This document shows positions 8,859 through 16,982 of a stretch of 64,000 nucleotides of DNA, piece after piece; position 1 is the first letter of the stretch; each line of letters starts with the position of its first letter. Below the pieces are notes generated by a model. The model saw only the letters and a program-made list of their open reading frames with translations. It was not told the origin of the DNA and made no database searches. Made by a program: the position numbers and the translations under genes. Location: assembly GCA_902594515.1 (NCBI GenBank), contig CACJML010000001.1, positions 292,645-356,644 on the forward strand, given 5' to 3'. The stretch comes from an uncultured SAR86 cluster bacterium (lineage in GTDB: Bacteria > Pseudomonadota > Gammaproteobacteria > Magnimaribacterales > D2472).

Positions 8859-9649
8859 TTAAAATTTTTATTATCATTTTCTCTATATACTTTGCACCCA
8901 TTGTTTTTTCTGCTGAGTCGGCCCCTTGCGGTGATTACGGAGAATGCGATGATTACAGTTATGATCTTTATAACAATGAATCTCTCCAAAAAGGATTAGC
9001 AACCTATATAAATTATTGTTACGGCTGTCACTCGCTAAAATACTCTCGTTGGGGAAGGATAGCAGCTGATCTTGAAATTCCTCAAGAGATATTATTTGAA
9101 AATTTAATTTTTAATCAAGAGACTAAGCCTGGAGATTTAATGACAGGCTCAATGATTAAAAGAAATGCGGAAGAGTGGTTCGGTGTTGCACCACCTGATT
9201 TAACTCTGGTAACACGATCACATAGCCCTGAGTGGGTATACACATATCTAAGAACTTTTTATGAAGATGATTCCAAACAATATGGAGTTAATAATCTTGT
9301 TTATCCTGGCGCCGCCATGCCAAATGTTTTGAGTCATTTGCAAGGTAAACAAGTATTGGGTTGCAAGGAAGTACCCATAATTGCATCAAATGGTGGCGTT
9401 AAAAGAGATGAAAATAGAAGTGACATTACCGAAGAAAAATGTGGCTATCTTAAAATTAAAGAATCTGGCGAATTAACTCAGGCAGGCTTTGATAGCTTAA
9501 TTTATGATCTTACTAATTTTTTAGTATATGTTGGTGAGCCTGCAAAAAGAGACAGAGAAAGAATCGGTTGGTATGTAATATTCTTCTTTATAACCTTTAC
9601 CGCACTATCACTTTTGCTATATAGAGAATATCAAAAGGATTATCATTAA
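8855..9649 (+). CDS. petC: Cytochrome c1 subunit of the bc1 complex
   Basis: Periplasmic c-type heme subunit that accepts electrons from the Rieske protein. It has 264 residues: a signal peptide (1-20), the heme attachment motif CYGCH (55-59), a likely axial methionine in the PGAAMPNVL region, and a C-terminal transmembrane anchor (about 236-255) followed by a short basic tail. The complete petABC set implies aerobic respiration through a cytochrome c oxidase encoded elsewhere. Confidence 0.96.
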   Translation: MIKIFIIIFSIYFAPIVFSAESAPCGDYGECDDYSYDLYNNESLQKGLATYINYCYGCHSLKYSRWGRIAADLEIPQEILFENLIFNQETKPGDLMTGSMIKRNAEEWFGVAPPDLTLVTRSHSPEWVYTYLRTFYEDDSKQYGVNNLVYPGAAMPNVLSHLQGKQVLGCKEVPIIASNGGVKRDENRSDITEEKCGYLKIKESGELTQAGFDSLIYDLTNFLVYVGEPAKRDRERIGWYVIFFFITFTALSLLLYREYQKDYH

Positions 9650-9666
9650 GTTTAGGGGAAACAGCT

Positions 9667-10275
9667 ATGATTTTATATTCAGATAAAGACGACCATTACA
9701 GCCATAGAGTTAGGATTGTGCTAGCAGAAAAAGATATTGCGTGTGAAATAAGAGAAACCAATAACGATGACGCTCCAGAAGAGGTTTTATCTATTAATCC
9801 ATATCATGAATTACCCATTCTTGTAGATAGGGACTTAGGGTTATATAACACCAATGTAATGATGGAATACTTAGATGAGAGATTTCCTCATCCTCCATTA
9901 CTTCCTGTTTATCCAGTCACAAGAGCCAACAGCAGAACACTTATGTTGAGAATAGACAAAGAAATCTGTCCTTTAGTTGATAAATTGACCTCCAAAGACG
10001 GTACAGACAAAGAGTTATTAGTTGCTAAAGAGGAGCTGCTTCATGAGATTAGCGCCATCGCCCCAACATTTAAAGAGTTTCCATTTTTTATGAGTGAGGA
10101 ATTCTCACTTGCTGATTGTTATCTTGCTCCAATACTATGGCGCCTTCCATCCTTAGGAATTAATATTCCCCTGAATAGACATCTGAAGCCGCTTTTAGAT
10201 TATCAAGCAAAGATATTTGAGAGGCCTGGCTTTCAAGACAGCCTTTCATTGATAGAAAAAGATCTCAGAGATTAA
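9667..10275 (+). CDS. sspA: Stringent starvation protein A (GST-fold)
   Basis: Glutathione-S-transferase-like protein that binds RNA polymerase in E. coli and alters transcription in starvation. It has 202 residues. The N-terminal thioredoxin-like half has SDKDDHYSHRVRIVLAEK, where SspA proteins lack the catalytic residue, followed by ELPILVDRDLGLYN; the C-terminal half is helical. A GGGGAA-type ribosome site precedes the ATG. The partner sspB, normally next, is missing. The stop is shared with opposing lpoA through a TTAA. Confidence 0.9.
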   Translation: MILYSDKDDHYSHRVRIVLAEKDIACEIRETNNDDAPEEVLSINPYHELPILVDRDLGLYNTNVMMEYLDERFPHPPLLPVYPVTRANSRTLMLRIDKEICPLVDKLTSKDGTDKELLVAKEELLHEISAIAPTFKEFPFFMSEEFSLADCYLAPILWRLPSLGINIPLNRHLKPLLDYQAKIFERPGFQDSLSLIEKDLRD

Positions 10276-11360
10276 ATCTGACTTATAGGAATATTCCTGT
10301 CAATACAGCCGCTTCCAGTATATTTTAAAACCCCTGAGTAACCGTTAATCAAAGCTTTAGTAACACCAATTTGCCTTAAAGCCTCAATTAAGATCGTGTC
10401 ACTTATGATCGCATGATTGTTTGAAAATATTTCGTTTGTTTTTGAATAGCTATCTACAGGTCTTGGTATTGGAGCAAATAGCTTTTCAAGGTCATTAAGA
10501 TCAATCTCATCATTAAATAGTAGGTTTGCTGAGGATGTACTATAGTAATTTAAATCCGCAGCGTAATTATAATTAAAGGCTGGCAAAAGCCTTTTTAAAT
10601 TAGAAGCACTTACATCCAAAATTATGATCTCTAAATTTGAATTTCTTCTTGGTAAAAATTCAATGGACAGACCAGAGGAAATTCTTTTAATCTCATTAAA
10701 TCTTTCTTGAGATTCTTTGATGCCTAAAACTTCGGCTGCAAAAGCTTGTGGGTTCTGTTGTTCATAAAAATAATCTTTTTTTGGTGAGATATTTTCTTTT
10801 ATTAAATTATTTTGAAAATTTGAAAGTTTTTGATCAGTTACTAATACAAAATCTCTCTCTTCTTGAATTAATTTTTCAATAACAGATATATCCATTTCAT
10901 CATAGTAGCTTGAACAAAATAAAAGTTTATTTGAAAGAATATTGCTAATTGGCTGATTAGATCTTAATAGTTTATTTTTTATGGGTTGTTCATAAGCACT
11001 TAAATACACATCTGTTGAATCTAGATCGAAGGGCGTATTAATTTGCACTCTTTTTTTTGAGTCTTGTATCCTATTTATGTTGTTATATAAGGTTCTAATA
11101 AGTTGTCTATTTTCAGTCTCTAAATTCCTATTATTTTGAATATTTACAATAAAATCTTTAGCATCTTGTTCAATGTTTCTGTAGCTGAATAAAGTAGAGA
11201 TTCTCTTATTCTCTTCATAACTTAAATTCTTATCAAAGAAGAAAAGATCAGGGCCTTTTTTAACCAATGTATCTTCAGAATTAATAATTACATTTTGTGA
11301 ATACTGTTGTGATGAGCAAGCACTCATTATAATTACTATAATTAAAAGAAAATCTTTCAT
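10272..11360 (-). CDS. lpoA: Shortened LpoA/LppC-family outer membrane lipoprotein
   Basis: LpoA is the outer membrane activator of the peptidoglycan synthase PBP1A. A short signal ends in a lipobox (IMSAC). The C-terminal part carries LpoA-type sequence (ILDVSASNLKRLLPAFNYNY, then YYSTSS and the LFAPIPRPV region). At about 362 residues it is much smaller than the roughly 680 of E. coli, and the N-terminal helical-repeat domain seems absent. The position beside divergent rsmI supports the call. I use the ATG at 11360; a TTG at 11372 would add four residues and leave only 3 bases to rsmI. Confidence 0.78.
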   Translation of the reverse strand: MKDFLLIIVIIMSACSSQQYSQNVIINSEDTLVKKGPDLFFFDKNLSYEENKRISTLFSYRNIEQDAKDFIVNIQNNRNLETENRQLIRTLYNNINRIQDSKKRVQINTPFDLDSTDVYLSAYEQPIKNKLLRSNQPISNILSNKLLFCSSYYDEMDISVIEKLIQEERDFVLVTDQKLSNFQNNLIKENISPKKDYFYEQQNPQAFAAEVLGIKESQERFNEIKRISSGLSIEFLPRRNSNLEIIILDVSASNLKRLLPAFNYNYAADLNYYSTSSANLLFNDEIDLNDLEKLFAPIPRPVDSYSKTNEIFSNNHAIISDTILIEALRQIGVTKALINGYSGVLKYTGSGCIDRNIPISQI

Positions 11361-11375
11361 ACTTATACTCAATAT

Positions 11376-12197
11376 ATGCTGTACATTATCGCTGCGCCAA
11401 TAGGAAATACAAAAGATATTTCTTTACGATCAATCGAAGCAATTAAATCAGTTAAGTATATATTTGCTGAGGACACAAGAAAAACCTCAAGGCTTTTATC
11501 TAATCTTTCAATAGATAAACCATCTATTCGAACATTTCATGAGCACAATGAAAATGAGGTCTCCAAAAAAATACTCTCATATCTAGTTGATAATATTGAT
11601 GTAGGAATTATGTCGGATGCAGGAACACCAGTCATTTCTGATCCTGGATTCCCACTAATCAGGCTCTGCATAGAGAATAAAATACCTTTTGAAGTGCTGC
11701 CAGGTGCATCTTCAGTGATCACTGCCTTGGTTTATTCTGGGCTGCCCCCTAGCTCATTTAATTTCCAAGGGTTTTTTCCAAAAAAAAGTATTAGAAAGGA
11801 TAAAGCAATTTCAATAATTGAGAATTTCGAGGGCTCAACAATTTTTTTTGAGAGCCCAAAAAGACTCAGAACAACAATAAATTTTTTACATGAGAAATTA
11901 GGTAATAATTGTGAGATAGCTATTTGTCGTGAGATGACTAAGAAGTTCCAATCAATTAAAAGAGGCTCTTTAAAAAAAATTGCTCAAGATTTAGAAAATG
12001 ATGAAATTACATGTAAAGGTGAAATAGTAATTGTACTTAGTTCAAAAAGAGAACCTGGAAAAAATTTCTCTCTTTCTGAGGAGGAAGGAAAAAAATTTTT
12101 GAAATACCTCTCTACAAAGGATGCTTCAAAACTAATTTGTGACCTCTATGGACATAATAAGCAGTCTGTATATAAATTTTTGTCAGATATATCTTAA
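11376..12197 (+). CDS. rsmI: 16S rRNA 2'-O-methyltransferase RsmI (C1402)
   Basis: Methylates the ribose of C1402 in 16S rRNA using SAM. It has 273 residues, normal length. Family motifs are LYIIAAPIGNTKDISLRS at the start, FAEDTRKTSRLL, SDAGTPVISDPG and LPGASSVITALVYSGLP. The ATG is only 7 bases downstream of a TATACT hexamer (11364-11369) and has no ribosome site, so a leaderless mRNA is possible. It is divergent from lpoA, as in E. coli, and is followed by rnpB, as in Pseudomonas. Confidence 0.95.
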   Translation: MLYIIAAPIGNTKDISLRSIEAIKSVKYIFAEDTRKTSRLLSNLSIDKPSIRTFHEHNENEVSKKILSYLVDNIDVGIMSDAGTPVISDPGFPLIRLCIENKIPFEVLPGASSVITALVYSGLPPSSFNFQGFFPKKSIRKDKAISIIENFEGSTIFFESPKRLRTTINFLHEKLGNNCEIAICREMTKKFQSIKRGSLKKIAQDLENDEITCKGEIVIVLSSKREPGKNFSLSEEEGKKFLKYLSTKDASKLICDLYGHNKQSVYKFLSDIS

Positions 12198-12212
12198 TAG
12201 AACATTTAGTAT

Positions 12213-12218
12213 TAAAAT
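12213..12218 (+). promoter_or_regulatory. Probable -10 element of rnpB
   Basis: The TAAAAT hexamer ends 7 bases before the expected 5' end of RNase P RNA at about 12226, the right distance for a -10 box. I see no good -35 match at 16-18 bases upstream. Confidence 0.5.
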
Positions 12219-12223
12219 CTACG

Positions 12224-12550
12224 TCGAGTTGGTCGGATGGTCGCTGCTTTTGCAGAGGAAAGTCCGGACTTCATAGAGCAGGATGCCAGGTAACTCCTGG
12301 GAGGCGTGAGCCTACGGAAAGTGCAACAGAAAATATACCGCCCTAGGGTAAGGTTGAAAAGGTGAGGTAAGAGCTCACCGCATCAGTGGTAACAGTGATG
12401 GCAGTGTAAACCCCATCCGAAGCAAGACCAAATAGGAATCTTATTGATTGCTCATCACAGATTCGGGTAGGTTGCTAGAGCATTATGGCGACATAATGTC
12501 GAGATAGATGGCCATCTAGACAGAATCCGGCTTACAGACCAACTCATTTG
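12224..12550 (+). ncRNA. rnpB: RNase P RNA (type A)
   Basis: Catalytic RNA that removes 5' leaders from tRNA precursors. The conserved 5' core GAGGAAAGTCCGGACT, the ACAGAAA segment, GGTAAGGTTGAAAAGGTG, GTAAACCCC, the AGCAAGACCAAATAG core and the 3' AGAATCCGGCTTA are all present in order. Helix P1 forms between GAGTTGGTC (12226-12234) and GACCAACTC (12537-12545), which fixes the ends to within a few bases. A run of seven T (12555-12561) follows and may help termination. It lies between rsmI and mraZ, as in Pseudomonas. Confidence 0.97.
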
Positions 12551-12575
12551 ATACTTTTTTTAAAAAAATTAAAAA

Positions 12576-12615
12576 AAAGTGTGTCAAAGTGTGAAAAAAT
12601 GTTTTAAAGTGTGTA
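12576..12615 (+). promoter_or_regulatory. MraZ box: four 10-bp direct repeats
   Basis: Four head-to-tail units with exact 10-base period: AAAGTGTGTC (12576), AAAGTGTGAA (12586), AAAATGTTTT (12596, degenerate) and AAAGTGTGTA (12606). MraZ is known to bind several direct GTG-containing repeats with a 10-bp period ahead of its own gene: TGGG-type in E. coli, AAAGTG-type in Mycoplasma. The position 22 bases before mraZ, overlapping the likely -35 region, fits autorepression of the division cluster. The binding itself is inferred. Confidence 0.82.
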
Positions 12616-12619
12616 GAAC

Positions 12620-12625
12620 TATAGA
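12620..12625 (+). promoter_or_regulatory. Probable -10 element of the division cluster
   Basis: TATAGA lies 11 bases before the mraZ ATG; its -35 region would fall in the third and fourth MraZ repeats. Transcription would begin near 12632, leaving only about 5 bases of leader. Confidence 0.45.
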
Positions 12626-12636
12626 TTTAACTACAC

Positions 12637-13104
12637 ATGTTTGGCTTTAATTCAATAACAATCGATCCCAAGGGCAGAATAGCAATGCCTGCAAAATATA
12701 GGGATATTTTGTTTGGACTAAACACAAACAAAATAGTTGTTACTCAAGATCCTCAATATCCTGCACTAAAAATTTATCCTCAAAGTGTATGGAATGATAT
12801 TTCTTCTAGACTACAGTCTTTACAAAGTCTTGATCCAATTGTGAGAAAGCTGCAATGGACAATTCTAGGAAACGCCTCAGTTCAAGACTTTGATGCTCAA
12901 TCTCGAATGCTTCTTATGATTCCAGGTGAACTGAGAGCTCATGCAGAAATAGAAATAAAAGAAAAGATTGCATTAGTTGGTATGGGGGATAAGTTTGAGC
13001 TTTGGAGTCTTGCAAATTGGGAAGCTAGACAGCACGGTGGACCGCTATCAACTGAAATACTTGAAGTGGTTTTACCAGAAACAGTAAAAAATATGTCTTT
13101 TTAA
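12637..13104 (+). CDS. mraZ: Division/cell-wall cluster transcriptional regulator MraZ
   Basis: DNA-binding AbrB-fold protein that controls the dcw cluster. It has 155 residues, normal length, with the two internal halves each carrying a DxxxR-type motif (DPKGRIAMPAKYR near 12-24, DAQSRMLLMIP in the second half). No ribosome site is visible before the ATG, consistent with a nearly leaderless message. The repeats immediately upstream are its probable operator. The next gene is ftsZ instead of the expected rsmH. Confidence 0.94.
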   Translation: MFGFNSITIDPKGRIAMPAKYRDILFGLNTNKIVVTQDPQYPALKIYPQSVWNDISSRLQSLQSLDPIVRKLQWTILGNASVQDFDAQSRMLLMIPGELRAHAEIEIKEKIALVGMGDKFELWSLANWEARQHGGPLSTEILEVVLPETVKNMSF

Positions 13105-13114
13105 GGGGAGAGAT

Positions 13115-14236
13115 ATGAATTGGGAAATTATTGAAGATCATTCAGAGCAAGCAAAAATAAAAGTTATCGGGGTGGGTGGCGCCGGAGGCAATGCAGTGAT
13201 TCATATGATGAATCACAATATTGATGGTGTTGAGTTTATCTGTGCTAATACGGATGCTCAGGCTTTAGCAAAGGCTAATGGTGCCACTATTTTAAAGTTA
13301 GGTGGTGGTATTACCAAAGGATTAGGTGCAGGAGCTAATCCAGAGGTAGGACGTCAGGCAGCTGAAAGAGATAGGGAGTCACTTGAAGAACTCTTAGATG
13401 GTGCCGATATGGTCTTTATTACTGCGGGAATGGGAGGCGGAACTGGAACAGGTGCCGCACCAATTATTGCCTCAATAGCAAAAGAAATGGGTGCTCTTAC
13501 AGTTGCAGTAGTAACAAAGCCTTTTCAGCTGGAAGGCAAAAAAAGAATTACTGCAGCAGAGCAAGGAATTGCTCATTTAGTAGAGGAAGTTGATAGCTTA
13601 ATAACAATCCCAAATCAGAAATTAATGGAAGTACTTGGATTAAATGTTTCTATGCAAGAGGCTTTTGCCAAGGCAGATGACGTGCTCAGAGGAGCGGTGC
13701 AAGGAATTTCAGACATAATCATGAAGCCTGGTTACGTTAACGTTGACTTTGCTGATGTCAAAACTGTTATGTCGGAGAAAGGTATTGCAATGATGGGAAC
13801 CGGAGTCGCAGTTGGTAAAGAGAGAGGAGTTGAAGCAGCATCTCAAGCAATCGGTTCAGAACTTCTTGAAGACATAAACCTCAAGGATGCTAGAGGCATA
13901 TTGGTAAATTTAAGTGCTAAAAGTCCTACCATGGGCGACATGCATGAAGTTAACACAGTGGTTGAGGACATAGTTGCCGAAGATGCCCAAGTAATTTATG
14001 GAGCAGTAATTGATGAAAACCTTAATGAAGATGAGCTTACTGTTACAGTCGTAGCAACTGGAGTTAATCAAAAAGCACCAAGGCTTGCAGTTGATAATTC
14101 TCCTGCAACGGTAAAACTATCTCCAGTTGGACTCGATAAAGATCATACAAAGGATTCAGTCAGTGTTGGCACATCGTCTGCAGAGGATATTGATTTCCTC
14201 GATGTGCCAACTTTCATGAGAAAGCAGGTAGATTAA
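13115..14236 (+). CDS. ftsZ: Cell division tubulin FtsZ (relocated)
   Basis: GTP-dependent tubulin homologue that forms the division ring. It has 373 residues. The tubulin signature GGGTGTG is at 107-113, the T7 loop region is intact, a short variable linker follows, and the C-terminal peptide [14 protein letters not shown], which binds FtsA and ZipA, is present at the very end. An AGGGGAGAG ribosome site precedes the ATG. Its place between mraZ and rsmH is abnormal; in gammaproteobacteria ftsZ follows ftsA, and here nothing replaces it after ftsA (28327). Confidence 0.98.
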   Translation: MNWEIIEDHSEQAKIKVIGVGGAGGNAVIHMMNHNIDGVEFICANTDAQALAKANGATILKLGGGITKGLGAGANPEVGRQAAERDRESLEELLDGADMVFITAGMGGGTGTGAAPIIASIAKEMGALTVAVVTKPFQLEGKKRITAAEQGIAHLVEEVDSLITIPNQKLMEVLGLNVSMQEAFAKADDVLRGAVQGISDIIMKPGYVNVDFADVKTVMSEKGIAMMGTGVAVGKERGVEAASQAIGSELLEDINLKDARGILVNLSAKSPTMGDMHEVNTVVEDIVAEDAQVIYGAVIDENLNEDELTVTVVATGVNQKAPRLAVDNSPATVKLSPVGLDKDHTKDSVSVGTSSAEDIDFLDVPTFMRKQVD

Positions 14237-14240
14237 TCAA

Positions 14241-15131
14241 ATGCAACATATTCCGGTTCTACTGGAGGAATCGGTCAGCCTTTTAAATATAAAGCCCGAT
14301 GGTGTATATCTTGATGGAACATTTGGTAGGGGAGGGCATTCTAAAAAAATCCTCTCTCAACTAAATGATAAAGGAAGATTATTCGCAATTGATAAAGATC
14401 CTCAAGCTATTAGTTATGCAAAAAAAACCATACAAGACAAAAGAGTTAAAATCTTTCACCATGACTTTGCACATCTAGGCAAACTTAATATTCCTAAGAT
14501 TAACGGTGCTCTCTTTGATTTTGGAGTTTGCTCAACTCACTTTGATGATCCTCAAAGAGGTTTTAGCCTAAATAAGGATGGTCCCCTAGATATGAGGATG
14601 AATAATCTTGAAGGCATAAGTGCAGAAAAATGGATAAATGAAACTCCTGAGGAAGATATGGCAAATATTTTTTTTAAGTATGGAGAAGAAAAGCAATCAA
14701 GAAAAATTGCAAAACTTATTTCAATTTATAGGTCTGAGCAAAGAATTGAATCGACACTACAATTAGCAAATTTAATTTCAAGTTCAATTAAATCAAAATC
14801 AAGAATTCATCCAGCAACCAAGATTTTTCAGGCAATCAGAATTGAAGTTAATCAAGAGATTTCTGCAATTGAAATGATGCTTGACGCTCTTGATAAAATT
14901 TTATTACCTGGAGCAAGAGTAGCAATAATTTCATTTCACTCCCTAGAGGACAGAATAATAAAAAATTACTATTCTCCAAAAACTTTCTCGTATCCAAAAG
15001 AAATACCAATCAACAATACCATTGATGAGAGTTATAGGGCAGTTGAAAAAAAATTGAGAGCTAAACCAGAGGAAGTAAAAGCCAATCCTAGAAGTAGAAG
15101 TGCAGTATTAAGGGTATATGCAAAAAAATGA
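14241..15131 (+). CDS. rsmH: 16S rRNA N4-methyltransferase RsmH (C1402)
   Basis: Methylates N4 of C1402 in 16S rRNA. It has 296 residues. SAM-binding and family motifs: HIPVLLEES at the start, YLDGTFGRGGHS, FDFGVCSTHFDDPQRGFS, DMRM, and ISFHSLEDRIIKNY near the end. Together with rsmI at 11376 it makes the two methyl groups on the same nucleotide. It overlaps ftsL by 4 bases. Confidence 0.97.
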   Translation: MQHIPVLLEESVSLLNIKPDGVYLDGTFGRGGHSKKILSQLNDKGRLFAIDKDPQAISYAKKTIQDKRVKIFHHDFAHLGKLNIPKINGALFDFGVCSTHFDDPQRGFSLNKDGPLDMRMNNLEGISAEKWINETPEEDMANIFFKYGEEKQSRKIAKLISIYRSEQRIESTLQLANLISSSIKSKSRIHPATKIFQAIRIEVNQEISAIEMMLDALDKILLPGARVAIISFHSLEDRIIKNYYSPKTFSYPKEIPINNTIDESYRAVEKKLRAKPEEVKANPRSRSAVLRVYAKK

Positions 15132-15391
15132 GTAATACCAAGGTCCATCTTTTATATTTCATACTCTTTTTAATATTGGTATCAAATATCTGGTTAATAA
15201 AAATTAGATGGGAAAATTCAATTTTGGCAAATGATATTGAGAATACAAGGTACGAGATTTTGAAATTAAAAGAAATTAATCTCAACCTAACCACAGAAAA
15301 AAATTTCTTAACTTCATTAGCTAAAACAGAGAAGTTCTCTATTCAAGATTTAAATATGCAGAACGCCGAAACAAGGTTAAAAATAAAATAG
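15128..15391 (+). CDS. ftsL: Cell division protein FtsL
   Basis: Small bitopic divisome protein that pairs with FtsB and FtsQ and activates FtsWI. It has 87 residues (E. coli about 121). One transmembrane helix (about 6-24) is followed by a periplasmic coiled-coil-like stretch. Recognition rests on size, topology and position between rsmH and ftsI; the sequence itself is weakly conserved. Confidence 0.85.
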   Translation: MSNTKVHLLYFILFLILVSNIWLIKIRWENSILANDIENTRYEILKLKEINLNLTTEKNFLTSLAKTEKFSIQDLNMQNAETRLKIK

Positions 15392-15395
15392 ATTT

Positions 15396-16979
15396 ATGAG
15401 TAGCAGATTGACAGTTCGTTTTTATATCATATTCGGAGTTATGGTTCTTATGACAACCATAATTATCTTGAGAATATTTTATTTGTATCAGGAAGAGGGT
15501 GATTTTTTAAAGGCTAAAGGTGATTACAGGACTATTTCAGTAAGAGATATTCCACATGCAAGAGGTGCAATATATGATGCAAATAATTACCCCTTAGCTA
15601 CCAGTCTGATTAAATATAATTTATATGGTCTTAAAGGTCTTGATACATCTGATTTAGATCTTTCCTTTGATGTTTTAAATCAAGATACCGGCTTCTTAAA
15701 AAAGAAAAAAATATTAAAAAAAGATATCTCGCTAGCAGAAATTCAGGAAATTAAATCAAAAAGGAATGATTATCTTGAGATTGAATCCTTTAGTAAAAGA
15801 ATTTACCCCCTTGGAGAGCAAATAGCTACGCTTATTGGTTTTGCGGGAGCAGATAATAAAGGCTTAGAGGGACTAGAAAAAGAATTTGAAAATCACCTAA
15901 AAGAAGAGGTTGGAAAAAAGCAGATCTTTAAAAATCGAAGGCAAGAAATAATTAAGCCCCCAAAGATTTTAAATAGAGGATCCGACGGCAACAATCTTAA
16001 GTTGACCATTAAGCATGAGATTCAATATTCAGTTCATAAGAGCCTATCCCAAGGAGTAATTCAAGCTCAGGCAAAAGGCGGTAGCGCAGTTGTTTTGGAT
16101 AATGAAACTGGAAGAATATTAGCAATAGCAAGCTATCCATCATATAACCCTAATGATCCTAATAGAATAATTCAGAGGAATAGAGCTTTATTGGATAGTT
16201 TCGAGCCAGGGTCAGTTATTAAGCCAATTGCTCTCGCAATTGGGATTGAAAATAATGACATAGATTTTAATAAATCTGTGGAAACTGGTCCTGGATATAT
16301 AGAGCTTAACTCTCAAGTTATTGCTGATCCAAGAAATTATGGCTCATTACTTCCTGTTGATATTATTGCAAAATCAAGTCAGGTAGGGGCTGCAAAGATT
16401 GCATTAGAAATTGACTCACATGATTTGACTAATGGATATAAAAGATTTGGGTTGGCTGTTCCCCCGAATATAAACTTTCCATCAATAGCGTACGGAAAAA
16501 TTAATCAAAGATCTAATATTAGTGATCATGAAATAGCAAGCTTAGGATTTGGATATGGGTTAGAGGCATCTGCAATCCAATTAGCCATGGCATTTTCAGT
16601 GTTTGCAAATGATGGAGTTTTAAAAGGATTTCAATTAATTGATGAAAAAGATCACAGCAATCCAAGTCAGGTAATTTCTAAGCATACGGCTGAACTAATT
16701 ATGGAATCACTTGAGCAAGTTATTATTGATGGTACAGGTACACAAGCAAAGCATCATTTACATAGAGTTGCAGGCAAGACTGGCACATCTCATAAAGTTA
16801 GCAATGGAAAATATGATAAAAGCAAATACATTTCATCATTCATTGGCATCGGACCACTTCAAACGAAAAAGTATACAATTTTAGTGACAATTGATGAGCC
16901 TGGTCTAAATCGTTACTCTGGAGGAGAAGTAGCAGCGCCAGTTTTCAAAGAAATATTCGACGATCTAGTAAGCTTGTAA
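15396..16979 (+). CDS. ftsI: Septal peptidoglycan transpeptidase FtsI (PBP3)
   Basis: Cross-links septal peptidoglycan, working with FtsW. It has 527 residues: one N-terminal membrane helix (about 8-30), a pedestal domain and a transpeptidase domain. The active site is SVIK (273-276) and the third motif KTG is at 461-463. The second motif, normally SxN (SSN in most PBP3), reads SSQ at 327-329, an unusual Asn-to-Gln change confirmed by the CAG codon at 16380-16382. The other motifs are normal, so it is probably active. Confidence 0.96.
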   Translation: MSSRLTVRFYIIFGVMVLMTTIIILRIFYLYQEEGDFLKAKGDYRTISVRDIPHARGAIYDANNYPLATSLIKYNLYGLKGLDTSDLDLSFDVLNQDTGFLKKKKILKKDISLAEIQEIKSKRNDYLEIESFSKRIYPLGEQIATLIGFAGADNKGLEGLEKEFENHLKEEVGKKQIFKNRRQEIIKPPKILNRGSDGNNLKLTIKHEIQYSVHKSLSQGVIQAQAKGGSAVVLDNETGRILAIASYPSYNPNDPNRIIQRNRALLDSFEPGSVIKPIALAIGIENNDIDFNKSVETGPGYIELNSQVIADPRNYGSLLPVDIIAKSSQVGAAKIALEIDSHDLTNGYKRFGLAVPPNINFPSIAYGKINQRSNISDHEIASLGFGYGLEASAIQLAMAFSVFANDGVLKGFQLIDEKDHSNPSQVISKHTAELIMESLEQVIIDGTGTQAKHHLHRVAGKTGTSHKVSNGKYDKSKYISSFIGIGPLQTKKYTILVTIDEPGLNRYSGGEVAAPVFKEIFDDLVSL

Positions 16980-16982
16980 TTT

